64,000 nt of DNA from Nonomuraea jiangxiensis. GTDB taxonomy: Bacteria; Actinomycetota; Actinomycetes; Streptosporangiales; Streptosporangiaceae. The stretch lies in NCBI RefSeq assembly GCF_900099965.1, contig NZ_FNDJ01000020.1, positions 124,001-188,000 on the forward strand, read 5' to 3'. The translations under genes were made by a program, and so were the position numbers. Below are positions 1 to 6,451 of the stretch, piece after piece (the first letter of the stretch is position 1; every line of letters begins with the position of its first letter). Below the pieces are notes generated by a model, which saw only the letters and a program-made list of their open reading frames with translations, was not told the DNA's origin and searched no databases.

Positions 1-2
1 TG

Positions 3-518
3 AGCGAGGCCATCGGGGTCTCCCGGATCGAGGAGCTGGACGTGCCGTTCCAGTGCGTCGCGGCCTCGGTGGAGCGCGCGGCGGCGCACTGGTTCACCAG
101 CGGGCCGCTGGTCGAGGCGGTGCTGGCCTCGTGCGCGGTGCCGGGGCTGCTGCCGCCCGTGGTGATCGGCGGCGAGCACTTCTTCGACGGCGGGCTGGTG
201 CACAGCATCCCCGTCGGGCGGGCGGTGCAGCTCGGCGCCCAGCGCGTCTACGTGCTGCACGTCGGGCGGATCGAGCGGCCCCTGACGCCGCCCAGGCGGT
301 TCTGGGAGGTGGGCATGGTGGCGTTCGAGATCGCGCGCCGGCACCGTTTCGCCGAGGACCTGGCCTCGCTGCCGCCGGGCGTGGAGGTGCACGTGCTGCC
401 CGCCGGGGCCACCGAGCCGCTCTCGCCGCTGCGCTATCGCGACCTCTCGCAGATCTCCCGGTACATCGACCGGGCTTACGAGGCCTCTTCCCGCTATCTG
501 CGGACAGGAGGAGGATGA
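3..518 (+). CDS. Patatin-like phospholipase, C-terminal part
   Basis: The reading frame is open from the window edge, so the N-terminus with the expected G-x-S-x-G nucleophile is missing. The visible part resembles the second half of a bacterial patatin-like lipid acyl hydrolase. The short FFDGGLVHSIP stretch carries the D-G-[GA] motif that supplies the catalytic Asp of the Ser-Asp dyad. It is followed by the IP.GRAVQLGA and YVLHVGR strands usual after that motif. The next gene, a PlsC-like acyltransferase, starts 26 bases downstream on the same strand, so the two probably act together in deacylation and reacylation of phospholipids. That link is inference; the family call is fairly sure. Confidence 0.8.
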   Translation, partial: SEAIGVSRIEELDVPFQCVAASVERAAAHWFTSGPLVEAVLASCAVPGLLPPVVIGGEHFFDGGLVHSIPVGRAVQLGAQRVYVLHVGRIERPLTPPRRFWEVGMVAFEIARRHRFAEDLASLPPGVEVHVLPAGATEPLSPLRYRDLSQISRYIDRAYEASSRYLRTGGG

Positions 519-544
519 AAACCTGACCACCCCGGGGAGGCCGA

Positions 545-1549
545 TTGCTCCCACCACGCATCCTGCGCCGGCTGGTGCTGGCCCCGCTCGTCATCGTCGC
601 GACCGTGTTCATGCTGGTGACGCTGCCGTTCTGGCTCGTCGTGACGGCCGCCGCCTCGCTGCGCCTGCCGCCGCCGCAGCGCCGGGGGCTGAGGTTCGTC
701 TGGTTCGGGGTGGCGTGGCTGACGCTGGAGTCGGCCGTGCTCATCGCCTGCCTGTGGCTGTGGGTGGCGGGCGGGGCCCGGCGCCGGGAGCGGCACTACG
801 GGCTGATCAGGTGGTTCCTGTCCAAGGTGTACGCGGCCGCGGTGCGGATCTTCCGGCTGACCGTGGAGGTCGAGGAGCCGGACCCGACCCCGGAGGAGCG
901 GGCCGCGCGGCTGACCAGGCCGGTGATCGTGCTCTCGCGGCACGCGGGCCCCGGCGACTCCTTCTTGCTGATCTACCTCCTCCTGGCGGTCTACCGGCGG
1001 CGGCCCAGGATCGTCATGAAGGCCGCGCTCCAGTACGACCCCTCGCTGGACGTGGTGATCAACCGGCTGCCGAACGCGTTCGTCCCGCGCCGCTCCGGGC
1101 ACCGGCACGTCGTCGAGGAGATCCACCGCCTCGCCGCGACGATGGAGGACCAGGATGCCCTGGTGATCTTCCCGGAGGGCGGGAACTTCACGCCGCGGCG
1201 CCGCCGGCTGGCCATCCGGCGGCTGGAGGACAAGGGGCTGACCGAGGAGGCGGAGCGGGCGCGCGGCATGGACCACCTGCTGCCGCCCCGCCCGAACGGC
1301 GCGATCACGGCCATCGAGGCGTGCCCGACGGCCGACGTCGTCTTCGTCGCGCACACCGGGCTGGACGAGCTCATCACGATCGGGGACGTGTGGCGCAGGC
1401 TGCCCTTCAGCGCGCACATCACCGCCAAGTGGTGGCGCGTGCCGGCCGCGGAGGTGCCCGCCGAGCGCGAGGACCGGATCCGCTGGCTCTATGACCACTG
1501 GGAGCAGATCGACGCCTGGATCACCGCCCAGCGCCTGGCCCGCACCTGA
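545..1549 (+). CDS. 1-acylglycerol-3-phosphate acyltransferase-like (PlsC family)
   Basis: A 334-residue protein that probably transfers an acyl chain to a lysophospholipid at the membrane. Two hydrophobic stretches lie near residues 8-35 and 55-80. The acyltransferase block I appears as RHAGPGD (H-x4-D), and the block III equivalent is FPEGGNFTPRRR, in place of the classical FPEGTRS. The TTG start is preceded by GGGGAGG at a good distance, which is why it was chosen; no better ATG lies in frame nearby. It is probably cotranscribed with the patatin-like gene and ends 9 bases before the convergent cobQ stop. The exact acyl acceptor cannot be told from sequence. Confidence 0.8.
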   Translation: MLPPRILRRLVLAPLVIVATVFMLVTLPFWLVVTAAASLRLPPPQRRGLRFVWFGVAWLTLESAVLIACLWLWVAGGARRRERHYGLIRWFLSKVYAAAVRIFRLTVEVEEPDPTPEERAARLTRPVIVLSRHAGPGDSFLLIYLLLAVYRRRPRIVMKAALQYDPSLDVVINRLPNAFVPRRSGHRHVVEEIHRLAATMEDQDALVIFPEGGNFTPRRRRLAIRRLEDKGLTEEAERARGMDHLLPPRPNGAITAIEACPTADVVFVAHTGLDELITIGDVWRRLPFSAHITAKWWRVPAAEVPAEREDRIRWLYDHWEQIDAWITAQRLART

Positions 1550-1558
1550 CCTCCGCGG

Positions 1559-3055
1559 TCAGTACGACGTGCCGCCCGGGGCGCCCGGCGGCAGGAACGG
1601 CAGCTCCGGGGGGCCGTGCTCGATGAGCCGGAGCAGGGCGTCCGTGTCGAGGTGCCGCTCGACCAGGTCACCGAGCGCGTCCAGCCGCTCCTCCCTGAGC
1701 CTGGCGAAGTCCGTCCCGGGAGCCGGTACGAAGTCCCGCCCGGCCCGCCCTGCCACGTCTGCCAGGAAGGCCCGGCGGAAGCCGTCGTTCTCCAGCACGC
1801 CGTGCCAGGTGGTGCCCCAGACGTTGCCCACCCGGCAGCCGTCGAGGAACGGCTCGCCCCCTTCTACCGTCGCCCGCCCGTGATGGATCTCGTAAGCCCG
1901 TACCGGCTGCGCGTAGGCCACGCCCTCGGGGCGGCCGAGCCGCTTGTCCGGGGCGAACTCGACCCGCACCGGCAGCCTCCCCAGTCCCTCGACCTTGCCC
2001 GCCCCCGACTCGACGTCGTCCACGATCTCCCGCCCGAGCATCTGGAACCCGCCGCAGATGCCCAGCACCGGCCCCTCCCGCTCCTGGAGGGCCGCCGCCA
2101 GGCCGCGCTTCCGCAACCACGCCAGGTCGTCGACCGTCGCCCGGGAGCCCGGCAGCACCACCAGGTCGGCGTCGTCGAGCTCGACCGGGTCGGTCACGAA
2201 CCGCACCACCACGCCCGGCTCGGCGGCCAGCGCGTCCAGGTCGGTGAAGTTCGAGATGCGGGGCAGCCGGACGACCGCGACCCGCAGGGTCTGCCTGCCG
2301 TGCGGCCCGCGTACCGCGACCCTGCGGTTGTCCAGGGCCAGCGAGTCCTCCACGTCCAGCCAGAGCCCGTCGAGCCACGGGAGCACGCCGTAGACCTCGC
2401 GCCCGGTCAGCCGCCTGAGCGTGTCGAGACCCGGCTGCAGCAACTCCGGGGCGCCCCGGAACTTGTTGATGACGAATCCGGAAACGTGGGACTGGTCGGC
2501 GGCGTCCAGCAGGCCCACCGTGCCGTAGAACGCGGCGAACACCCCTCCCCTGTCGATGTCCCCGACCACGATCACCGGCAGGCCGGCGGCCCTGGCCAGG
2601 CCCATGTTGGCGATGTCGCCGCGGCGCAGGTTGATCTCCGCGGGGCTGCCGGCGCCCTCGCACACCACCACGTCGTACCGCTCCCTGAGCCTGGCCAGCG
2701 CCTCCAGCGCCGTGGTGCGCAGCAGGTCCTTGAGGGCGCCGTATTCCATCGCGTCCACGTCCGCCACCGGCTCGCCCATGAGGACGACCTGGCTGCGGCG
2801 GTCGCTGCCCGGCTTCAGCAGGATCGGGTTCATGTCGGCGACCGGCTCCAGGTAGGCGGCCTGCGCCTGCGTCGCCTGGGCCCGGCCGATCTCGGCGCCC
2901 TCCGCGGTGACGTACGAGTTGAGCGACATGTTCTGCGCCTTGAAGGGAGCGACGCTCACGCCCTGCCGGGCCAGCCAGCGGCAGATGCCGGCGGTGACCA
3001 CACTTTTACCCGCGTCGGACGTGGTGCCCGCGACCAGGAGTGCCCCCTTGACCAT
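1559..3055 (-). CDS. cobQ: Cobyric acid synthase
   Basis: This 498-residue protein would amidate four carboxyl groups of adenosylcobyrinic acid a,c-diamide, using glutamine and ATP. The N-terminal dethiobiotin-synthetase-like ATPase begins with the P-loop GTTSDAGKS near residue 10. The C-terminal class-I glutaminase domain carries the nucleophile in LGICGGF (Cys about 334) and its His in GTTWHG (about 425). Length is normal for the family. It stands apart from the main cobalamin operons, convergent with the acyltransferase gene. A minus-strand TACGGT hexamer ends 6 bases before the ATG, so the message may be leaderless. No riboswitch is seen in front of it. Confidence 0.95.
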   Translation of the reverse strand: MVKGALLVAGTTSDAGKSVVTAGICRWLARQGVSVAPFKAQNMSLNSYVTAEGAEIGRAQATQAQAAYLEPVADMNPILLKPGSDRRSQVVLMGEPVADVDAMEYGALKDLLRTTALEALARLRERYDVVVCEGAGSPAEINLRRGDIANMGLARAAGLPVIVVGDIDRGGVFAAFYGTVGLLDAADQSHVSGFVINKFRGAPELLQPGLDTLRRLTGREVYGVLPWLDGLWLDVEDSLALDNRRVAVRGPHGRQTLRVAVVRLPRISNFTDLDALAAEPGVVVRFVTDPVELDDADLVVLPGSRATVDDLAWLRKRGLAAALQEREGPVLGICGGFQMLGREIVDDVESGAGKVEGLGRLPVRVEFAPDKRLGRPEGVAYAQPVRAYEIHHGRATVEGGEPFLDGCRVGNVWGTTWHGVLENDGFRRAFLADVAGRAGRDFVPAPGTDFARLREERLDALGDLVERHLDTDALLRLIEHGPPELPFLPPGAPGGTSY

Positions 3056-3120
3056 GCGATTACCGTACCGGAGCGGACGAGAGCCGCATCGGCACCCACG
3101 GGCGGTCCTATGCTGGCGCT

Positions 3121-3921
3121 ATGAGCGCCGACCTGCCCATCTGCCGCACCTGCGGCGTCCAGTACGCCGAGCCCCGCCCGGACTGCCCGATCTGCGAGGA
3201 CGAGCGGCAATATGTCGGCTGGGACGGCCAGCGGTGGACCACCATGGCGGAGCTGGCCGCCGAGGGTCATCGGGGCCGGGTGGCGGAGGAGGGGCCGGAC
3301 GTGGTGGGCATCGGCACCGCCCCGCCCACGGCCATCGGCCAGCGTGCCCTGCTCGTCCGCACACCGGCAGGAAACGTGCTGTGGGACATGGTCTCCTACC
3401 TCGATGACGACCTCGTCACCCAGGTCAAGGAGCTGGGCGGGGTGGCCGCCATCGCGATCAGCCACCCCCACTTCTACGGCTCCATGATCGAGTGGGCGCA
3501 CGCCTTCGACGCCCCGGTCTACATCCACGCGGCCGACCGGCAGTGGGTGGCCAGGCCGGACGACTCGGTGGTGTTCTGGGAGGGTGAAACCCATCAGCTC
3601 ACCGAGGACCTCACGCTGATCAACGCCGGCGTGCACTTCGAGGGCGGGCAGGTGCTGCACTCCTCACGCGGCGAAGGCGCCCTGTTCTCGGGTGACATCT
3701 TCACCGTCGTCCAGGACCGCCGGTGGGTGAGCTTCATGTACAGCTACCCGAACTTCATCCCGGAGCGGCCACAGGTCGTGCGGCGTGCGCTGTCCCTGAT
3801 GGAGCCCTTCGCGTTCGATCGGGTCTACGGCGGCTGGTGGCAGCGCGTCGTCCACACGGACGGCGCCCAGGCCGTCCGCCGTTCGGCCGACCGCTATCTG
3901 TCCTTCACCGAAGCCCGCTGA
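3121..3921 (+). CDS. Metallo-beta-lactamase-fold protein with N-terminal zinc ribbon
   Basis: A 266-residue soluble protein. The first 40 residues hold two CxxC pairs (CRTC and CPIC), a rubredoxin-like or zinc-ribbon layout, followed by a metallo-beta-lactamase-like fold. The usual H-x-H-x-D-H metal motif reads HPHFYGS near residue 114, so the Asp and third His are absent. Other candidate ligands are the His in IHAADRQW and the Asp in FSGDIF. Similar HPHFY proteins occur widely in actinobacteria, but I know of no assigned reaction. The hexamer TATGCT ends 6 bases before the ATG, which suggests a leaderless transcript divergent from cobQ. Confidence 0.75.
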   Translation: MSADLPICRTCGVQYAEPRPDCPICEDERQYVGWDGQRWTTMAELAAEGHRGRVAEEGPDVVGIGTAPPTAIGQRALLVRTPAGNVLWDMVSYLDDDLVTQVKELGGVAAIAISHPHFYGSMIEWAHAFDAPVYIHAADRQWVARPDDSVVFWEGETHQLTEDLTLINAGVHFEGGQVLHSSRGEGALFSGDIFTVVQDRRWVSFMYSYPNFIPERPQVVRRALSLMEPFAFDRVYGGWWQRVVHTDGAQAVRRSADRYLSFTEAR

Positions 3922-3948
3922 CCCGCTGACCCGCTGCCCGCTGCCCGC

Positions 3949-4206
3949 TCAGGCCGGCGGCGGCTCGCGGCGCTCCCGTGGCGGCTCCTGACCGGTCCGG
4001 GTGCCGGGCCGGGCTCCGGGCGGGGTTTCGCCGCCGCCGTAGCGGCGCTGCACGGCGTCCGCGCCCTTCTCGATCTTCTCGTCGTACTTGTGCCCGGTGC
4101 GTTCCTTCGCCATCTGCTGGGCCCGGTCCAGCAACTGGTCGGCCTGTTTCGAGTGACTCCTGGCCAGGTGTTCCGCCTTCTTCAGCCATTCCCCGATGCG
4201 GCCCAT
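3949..4206 (-). CDS. MT0933/Rv0909-like antitoxin family protein
   Basis: An 85-residue, highly charged protein. The first 55 residues are predicted helical and carry the pattern of the mycobacterial MT0933-like antitoxin family, a short region with K.A..LA..H..Q.DQ.LD.A and KYD.KI.K. The tail is a Pro/Arg/Gly-rich disordered stretch. Such proteins are annotated as type II antitoxins, but no toxin partner is adjacent: the upstream gene encodes an Mth938-like protein. It may simply be a small stress-related helical protein. The ATG is the only sensible start. Confidence 0.6.
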   Translation of the reverse strand: MGRIGEWLKKAEHLARSHSKQADQLLDRAQQMAKERTGHKYDEKIEKGADAVQRRYGGGETPPGARPGTRTGQEPPRERREPPPA

Positions 4207-4214
4207 GAGCGTTC

Positions 4215-4238
4215 CCCGTTCTTCAGACTACGAACGGG
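4215..4238. terminator. Weak hairpin between two minus-strand genes
   Basis: CCCGTTC (4215-4221) and GAACGGG (4232-4238) form a 7-bp perfect stem with a 10-base loop, in the 41 bases between the stop of the Mth938-like gene and the start of the antitoxin-like gene. There is no clear U-tract. It could be a weak terminator or part of the antitoxin gene's leader. Confidence 0.35.
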
Positions 4239-4247
4239 CCCCTACCC

Positions 4248-4616
4248 TCAGCAGGTCGAGTGGAACAGCCCGCCGACGGCGACGGTCCTGGTCAGCGCGT
4301 TGTAGTGCTCGACGGCGGCCCGCGTCTCCGCCAGGTGGACCTCCACGCCCTTCTCCGCGAGCAGCTCCAGCGTCTCCGGGCACGTCCGCAGCACGAGATC
4401 CATGCCACGGGAGAGCACGATCACTTGGCAGCCCTGGTCGAGCAGCTCTTGCACATCGGCGGGCTGGATGCCGGGCGAATGCCTCGTGCCCGTCTCCCCC
4501 CAGTCCCAGGACCGCCCGCCGCCGGGGTAGAGCTTGAAATCCTTGCCCTCACCGAGGCCTTCCACCACCATCCGACCCCAGGAGAGGTGGGTGATCAACG
4601 GGCTTCGACGCTCCAT
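4248..4616 (-). CDS. Mth938-like domain protein
   Basis: A 122-residue single-domain protein matching the Mth938/NDUFAF3 (DUF498) fold. The conserved pieces are an N-terminal strand with ITHLSWGRMVVEG, the KLYPGG segment, the W.W.ETGT.H.PGI loop, and the later VIVLSRGM and YN.L. pieces. Bacterial members are conserved but poorly characterised. It is transcribed away from the cobalamin riboswitch that begins about 100 bases upstream, so it probably has no role in cobalamin synthesis. Length is normal. Confidence 0.8.
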   Translation of the reverse strand: MERRSPLITHLSWGRMVVEGLGEGKDFKLYPGGGRSWDWGETGTRHSPGIQPADVQELLDQGCQVIVLSRGMDLVLRTCPETLELLAEKGVEVHLAETRAAVEHYNALTRTVAVGGLFHSTC

Positions 4617-4709
4617 GGGGCGAGACTACCGGGCCGTGCGGGCTTGCTGCGTCTGGACGTCGCCCCAGGTGGAAGACCCGGCAAGCCGGGACGTGTTGAC
4701 GCGAACGGG

Positions 4710-4865
4710 AGGAAAGGATACGTTCCGGTAGATTTCACGGTTGTCCAAGGGAAATCCGGTGAGATGCCGGTGCGGACGCGCCACTGTATCCGGGACGTAG
4801 ATCCCGGGAGCCAGGTCGCTTGGCGACCGTGACCTCACAAGCGGGACGCGTCATCCCTGAGGAGG
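4710..4865 (+). promoter_or_regulatory. Cobalamin riboswitch upstream of cbtB
   Basis: The B12-box GCCACTGT is at 4780-4787. It is preceded by the conserved AAGGGAA...CCGGTGAGAtgCCGG core (4748-4770) and followed by the GGGAGCCAGG element near 4806-4814. These are the canonical landmarks of the cobalamin aptamer, though the 5' boundary is approximate. In the expression platform CCTCA (4833-4837) can pair with TGAGG (4858-4862), which overlaps the GGAGG ribosome-binding site of cbtB (4861-4865). This suggests translational control. The element should repress cobalt uptake and the following cobalamin genes when adenosyl- or other cobalamin is plentiful. Confidence 0.92.
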
Positions 4866-4870
4866 CTCTT

Positions 4871-5065
4871 ATGAGTGGCATCACCACTCCTTCCACCACC
4901 GTTATCCCCTTCCCCCGCCTGCGCCGCTGGCTGCTGGCCGTACCCCTGTTGCTGCTCGTCGCCTACCTGGTCCTGGCGGACAACGGCGCCGTCTCCCAGA
5001 CGGGCACGTTCCTGCACGAGCTGATGCACGACGGGCGCCACCTGCTCGGCGTGCCCTGCCACTGA
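4871..5065 (+). CDS. cbtB: Cobalt transporter subunit CbtB
   Basis: A 64-residue protein with one transmembrane helix (about residues 18-40) and a His-rich C-terminus, HELMHDGRH...CH, typical of CbtB and probably a cobalt-binding tail. The ATG was preferred over an in-frame start 51 bases upstream because GGAGG sits 5 bases before it and the upstream start would lie inside the riboswitch. It is followed after 10 bases by cbtA. CbtA/CbtB pairs are predicted cobalt importers found behind cobalamin riboswitches, exactly as here. Confidence 0.92.
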   Translation: MSGITTPSTTVIPFPRLRRWLLAVPLLLLVAYLVLADNGAVSQTGTFLHELMHDGRHLLGVPCH

Positions 5066-5075
5066 GGACCCGGGC

Positions 5076-5828
5076 ATGGTACGCACCCTGCTGGTCAGGG
5101 GCCTCCTCCTGGGCCTGCTGGCCGGGCTGGTCGCGGGCGGGTTCGCCTTCGTCGTCGGCGAACCGCACGTGGACAGCGCCATCGCCCTGGAGGAGGCGGC
5201 GGCCCAGGCCGCCCATGGTCACGAAACCCCTGCCACGGAGGCCGATCACGATCACGGGGTGGAGGTCGGCAGGCCGGTGCAGAAGGCCGGGCTGTTCCTC
5301 GCCACCGGGCTCTACGGCCTGGCCGTGGGGGGTGTCTTCGCGCTCGTGTTCGCCGGGCTGCGGGGGCGGGTCGGGCCGCGCTCGGACGGGCAACTGGCCC
5401 TCGCCGCCGCCGGTACGGCGTTCGTCGCGATCATCCTCGTACCGTTCGTGAAATATCCCGCCAATCCGCCTGCGGTGGGAGACCCTGAGACGATCAACGG
5501 CCGTACCTGGCTCTACCTGGTGATGATCCTCGTCGGGCTGGCCGCGACGGCGATCGCGGTGGCGACGGCCCGCCGCGTCTCCGGCGACCCGTGGGCCCGC
5601 CGGCTCGCGGCGGCCGCCGGGTTCCTCGTCCCGGTGGTGGCCGCGTGGGTGCTGCTGCCGCCGGTCAACGAAGTGCCCGGGGGCTTCCCCGCCACACTCC
5701 TGTGGGAGTTCAGGCTCGCCTCGATCGGCACGCAACTCGTCTTCTGGACGGTGTTCGGCGTGCTGTTCGGCTGGGTGAGCGACAGGGCGGTGCGGCGGCG
5801 GGCGCCGGTCGTCCTCGCACCGGTGTGA
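5076..5828 (+). CDS. cbtA: Cobalt transporter subunit CbtA
   Basis: A 250-residue membrane protein with about five or six hydrophobic helices. A His-rich loop (HGHETP...DHDHG, about residues 48-65) follows the first helix and probably binds metal. The GEPHVDSAIALEE segment after helix 1 is characteristic of CbtA. Together with CbtB it is predicted to import cobalt for corrin metallation. Its stop codon overlaps the GTG start of the next gene (GTGA), so translation is probably coupled. Confidence 0.92.
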   Translation: MVRTLLVRGLLLGLLAGLVAGGFAFVVGEPHVDSAIALEEAAAQAAHGHETPATEADHDHGVEVGRPVQKAGLFLATGLYGLAVGGVFALVFAGLRGRVGPRSDGQLALAAAGTAFVAIILVPFVKYPANPPAVGDPETINGRTWLYLVMILVGLAATAIAVATARRVSGDPWARRLAAAAGFLVPVVAAWVLLPPVNEVPGGFPATLLWEFRLASIGTQLVFWTVFGVLFGWVSDRAVRRRAPVVLAPV

Positions 5829-6451
5829 GCCGGGTGCTGTTCGTCCGGCACGCCACCACGCCGGGGATGCGGGCCGCCCGCTTCCCCGACGACGAGGACG
5901 CCGACCCAGCGAGCCTGTCCAGAGCAGCCTCCGTGGCTTCCGCGACAGCCCTGTGGCCGACCTTCGCGGCGGCCCCAGGAGCGGATTCGGGAGCGGCGGC
6001 AAGCTCGGGGCCCTCGGGGGCGGCGGTGTGGGTGGCTCCTGTCAGGGCGGCGCGGCAGACCGCCGCCGCCCTGGGGCTGGAGGCCCAGGAAACGCCTGCC
6101 CTCCGGGAGGCCGATCCCGGCCGGTGGCGCGGCCTGGCGTACGAGCGCGTGGCGTCGGAGGAGCCGGAGGCGCTGGCACGGTGGCTGGCCGATCCGCACG
6201 CCGCCCCGCACGGCGGCGAGAGCCTGACCGCGCTGGCGGCCCGGGTGGCGGGCTGGCTCGACTCGGTACGCGGGCGACCCGCGATCGCCGTCTGCGACAC
6301 GGGAGCCATCAGGGCGGCGCTCGGCCACGCACTCGGGCTCGGCCCGTCGGACACCTCCCGTTTCGACCTCGCGCCCCTGTCCACCACCGAGCTGACCGTC
6401 ACGCGGGACGGCTGGCGGGTCGCCCATGTCAACCGGAAGGTCCTGTTTTGA
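5825..6451 (+). CDS. Histidine-phosphatase-superfamily protein of the cobalamin operon
   Basis: A 208-residue phosphoglycerate-mutase-like protein. The catalytic phosphohistidine motif is seen as FVRHATTPG near the N-terminus, and GESLTALAARV matches the family helix. The second-histidine motif, normally S-H-G-G-x-I-R, reads CDTGAIRAAL, so that His appears to be missing. Position in the operon suggests a CobC-like alpha-ribazole phosphatase, but the altered motif makes activity uncertain; a cluster-specific non-canonical role is possible. The GTG at 5825 overlaps the cbtA stop and gives the right N-terminus; the longer open frame upstream is an overlap with cbtA. Confidence 0.75.
   Translation: MSRVLFVRHATTPGMRAARFPDDEDADPASLSRAASVASATALWPTFAAAPGADSGAAASSGPSGAAVWVAPVRAARQTAAALGLEAQETPALREADPGRWRGLAYERVASEEPEALARWLADPHAAPHGGESLTALAARVAGWLDSVRGRPAIAVCDTGAIRAALGHALGLGPSDTSRFDLAPLSTTELTVTRDGWRVAHVNRKVLF

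Noticed and set aside
3915..3952. Small tandem repeats of CCCGCTGA/CCCGCTG after the MBL-fold gene
   Set aside because: Too short and degenerate to suggest more than local slippage at a stop codon.
3949..4616. Toxin-antitoxin pair (MT0933-like antitoxin with the Mth938-like gene as toxin)
   Set aside because: The neighbour matches the Mth938 fold, not a toxin family, and a hairpin separates the two genes.
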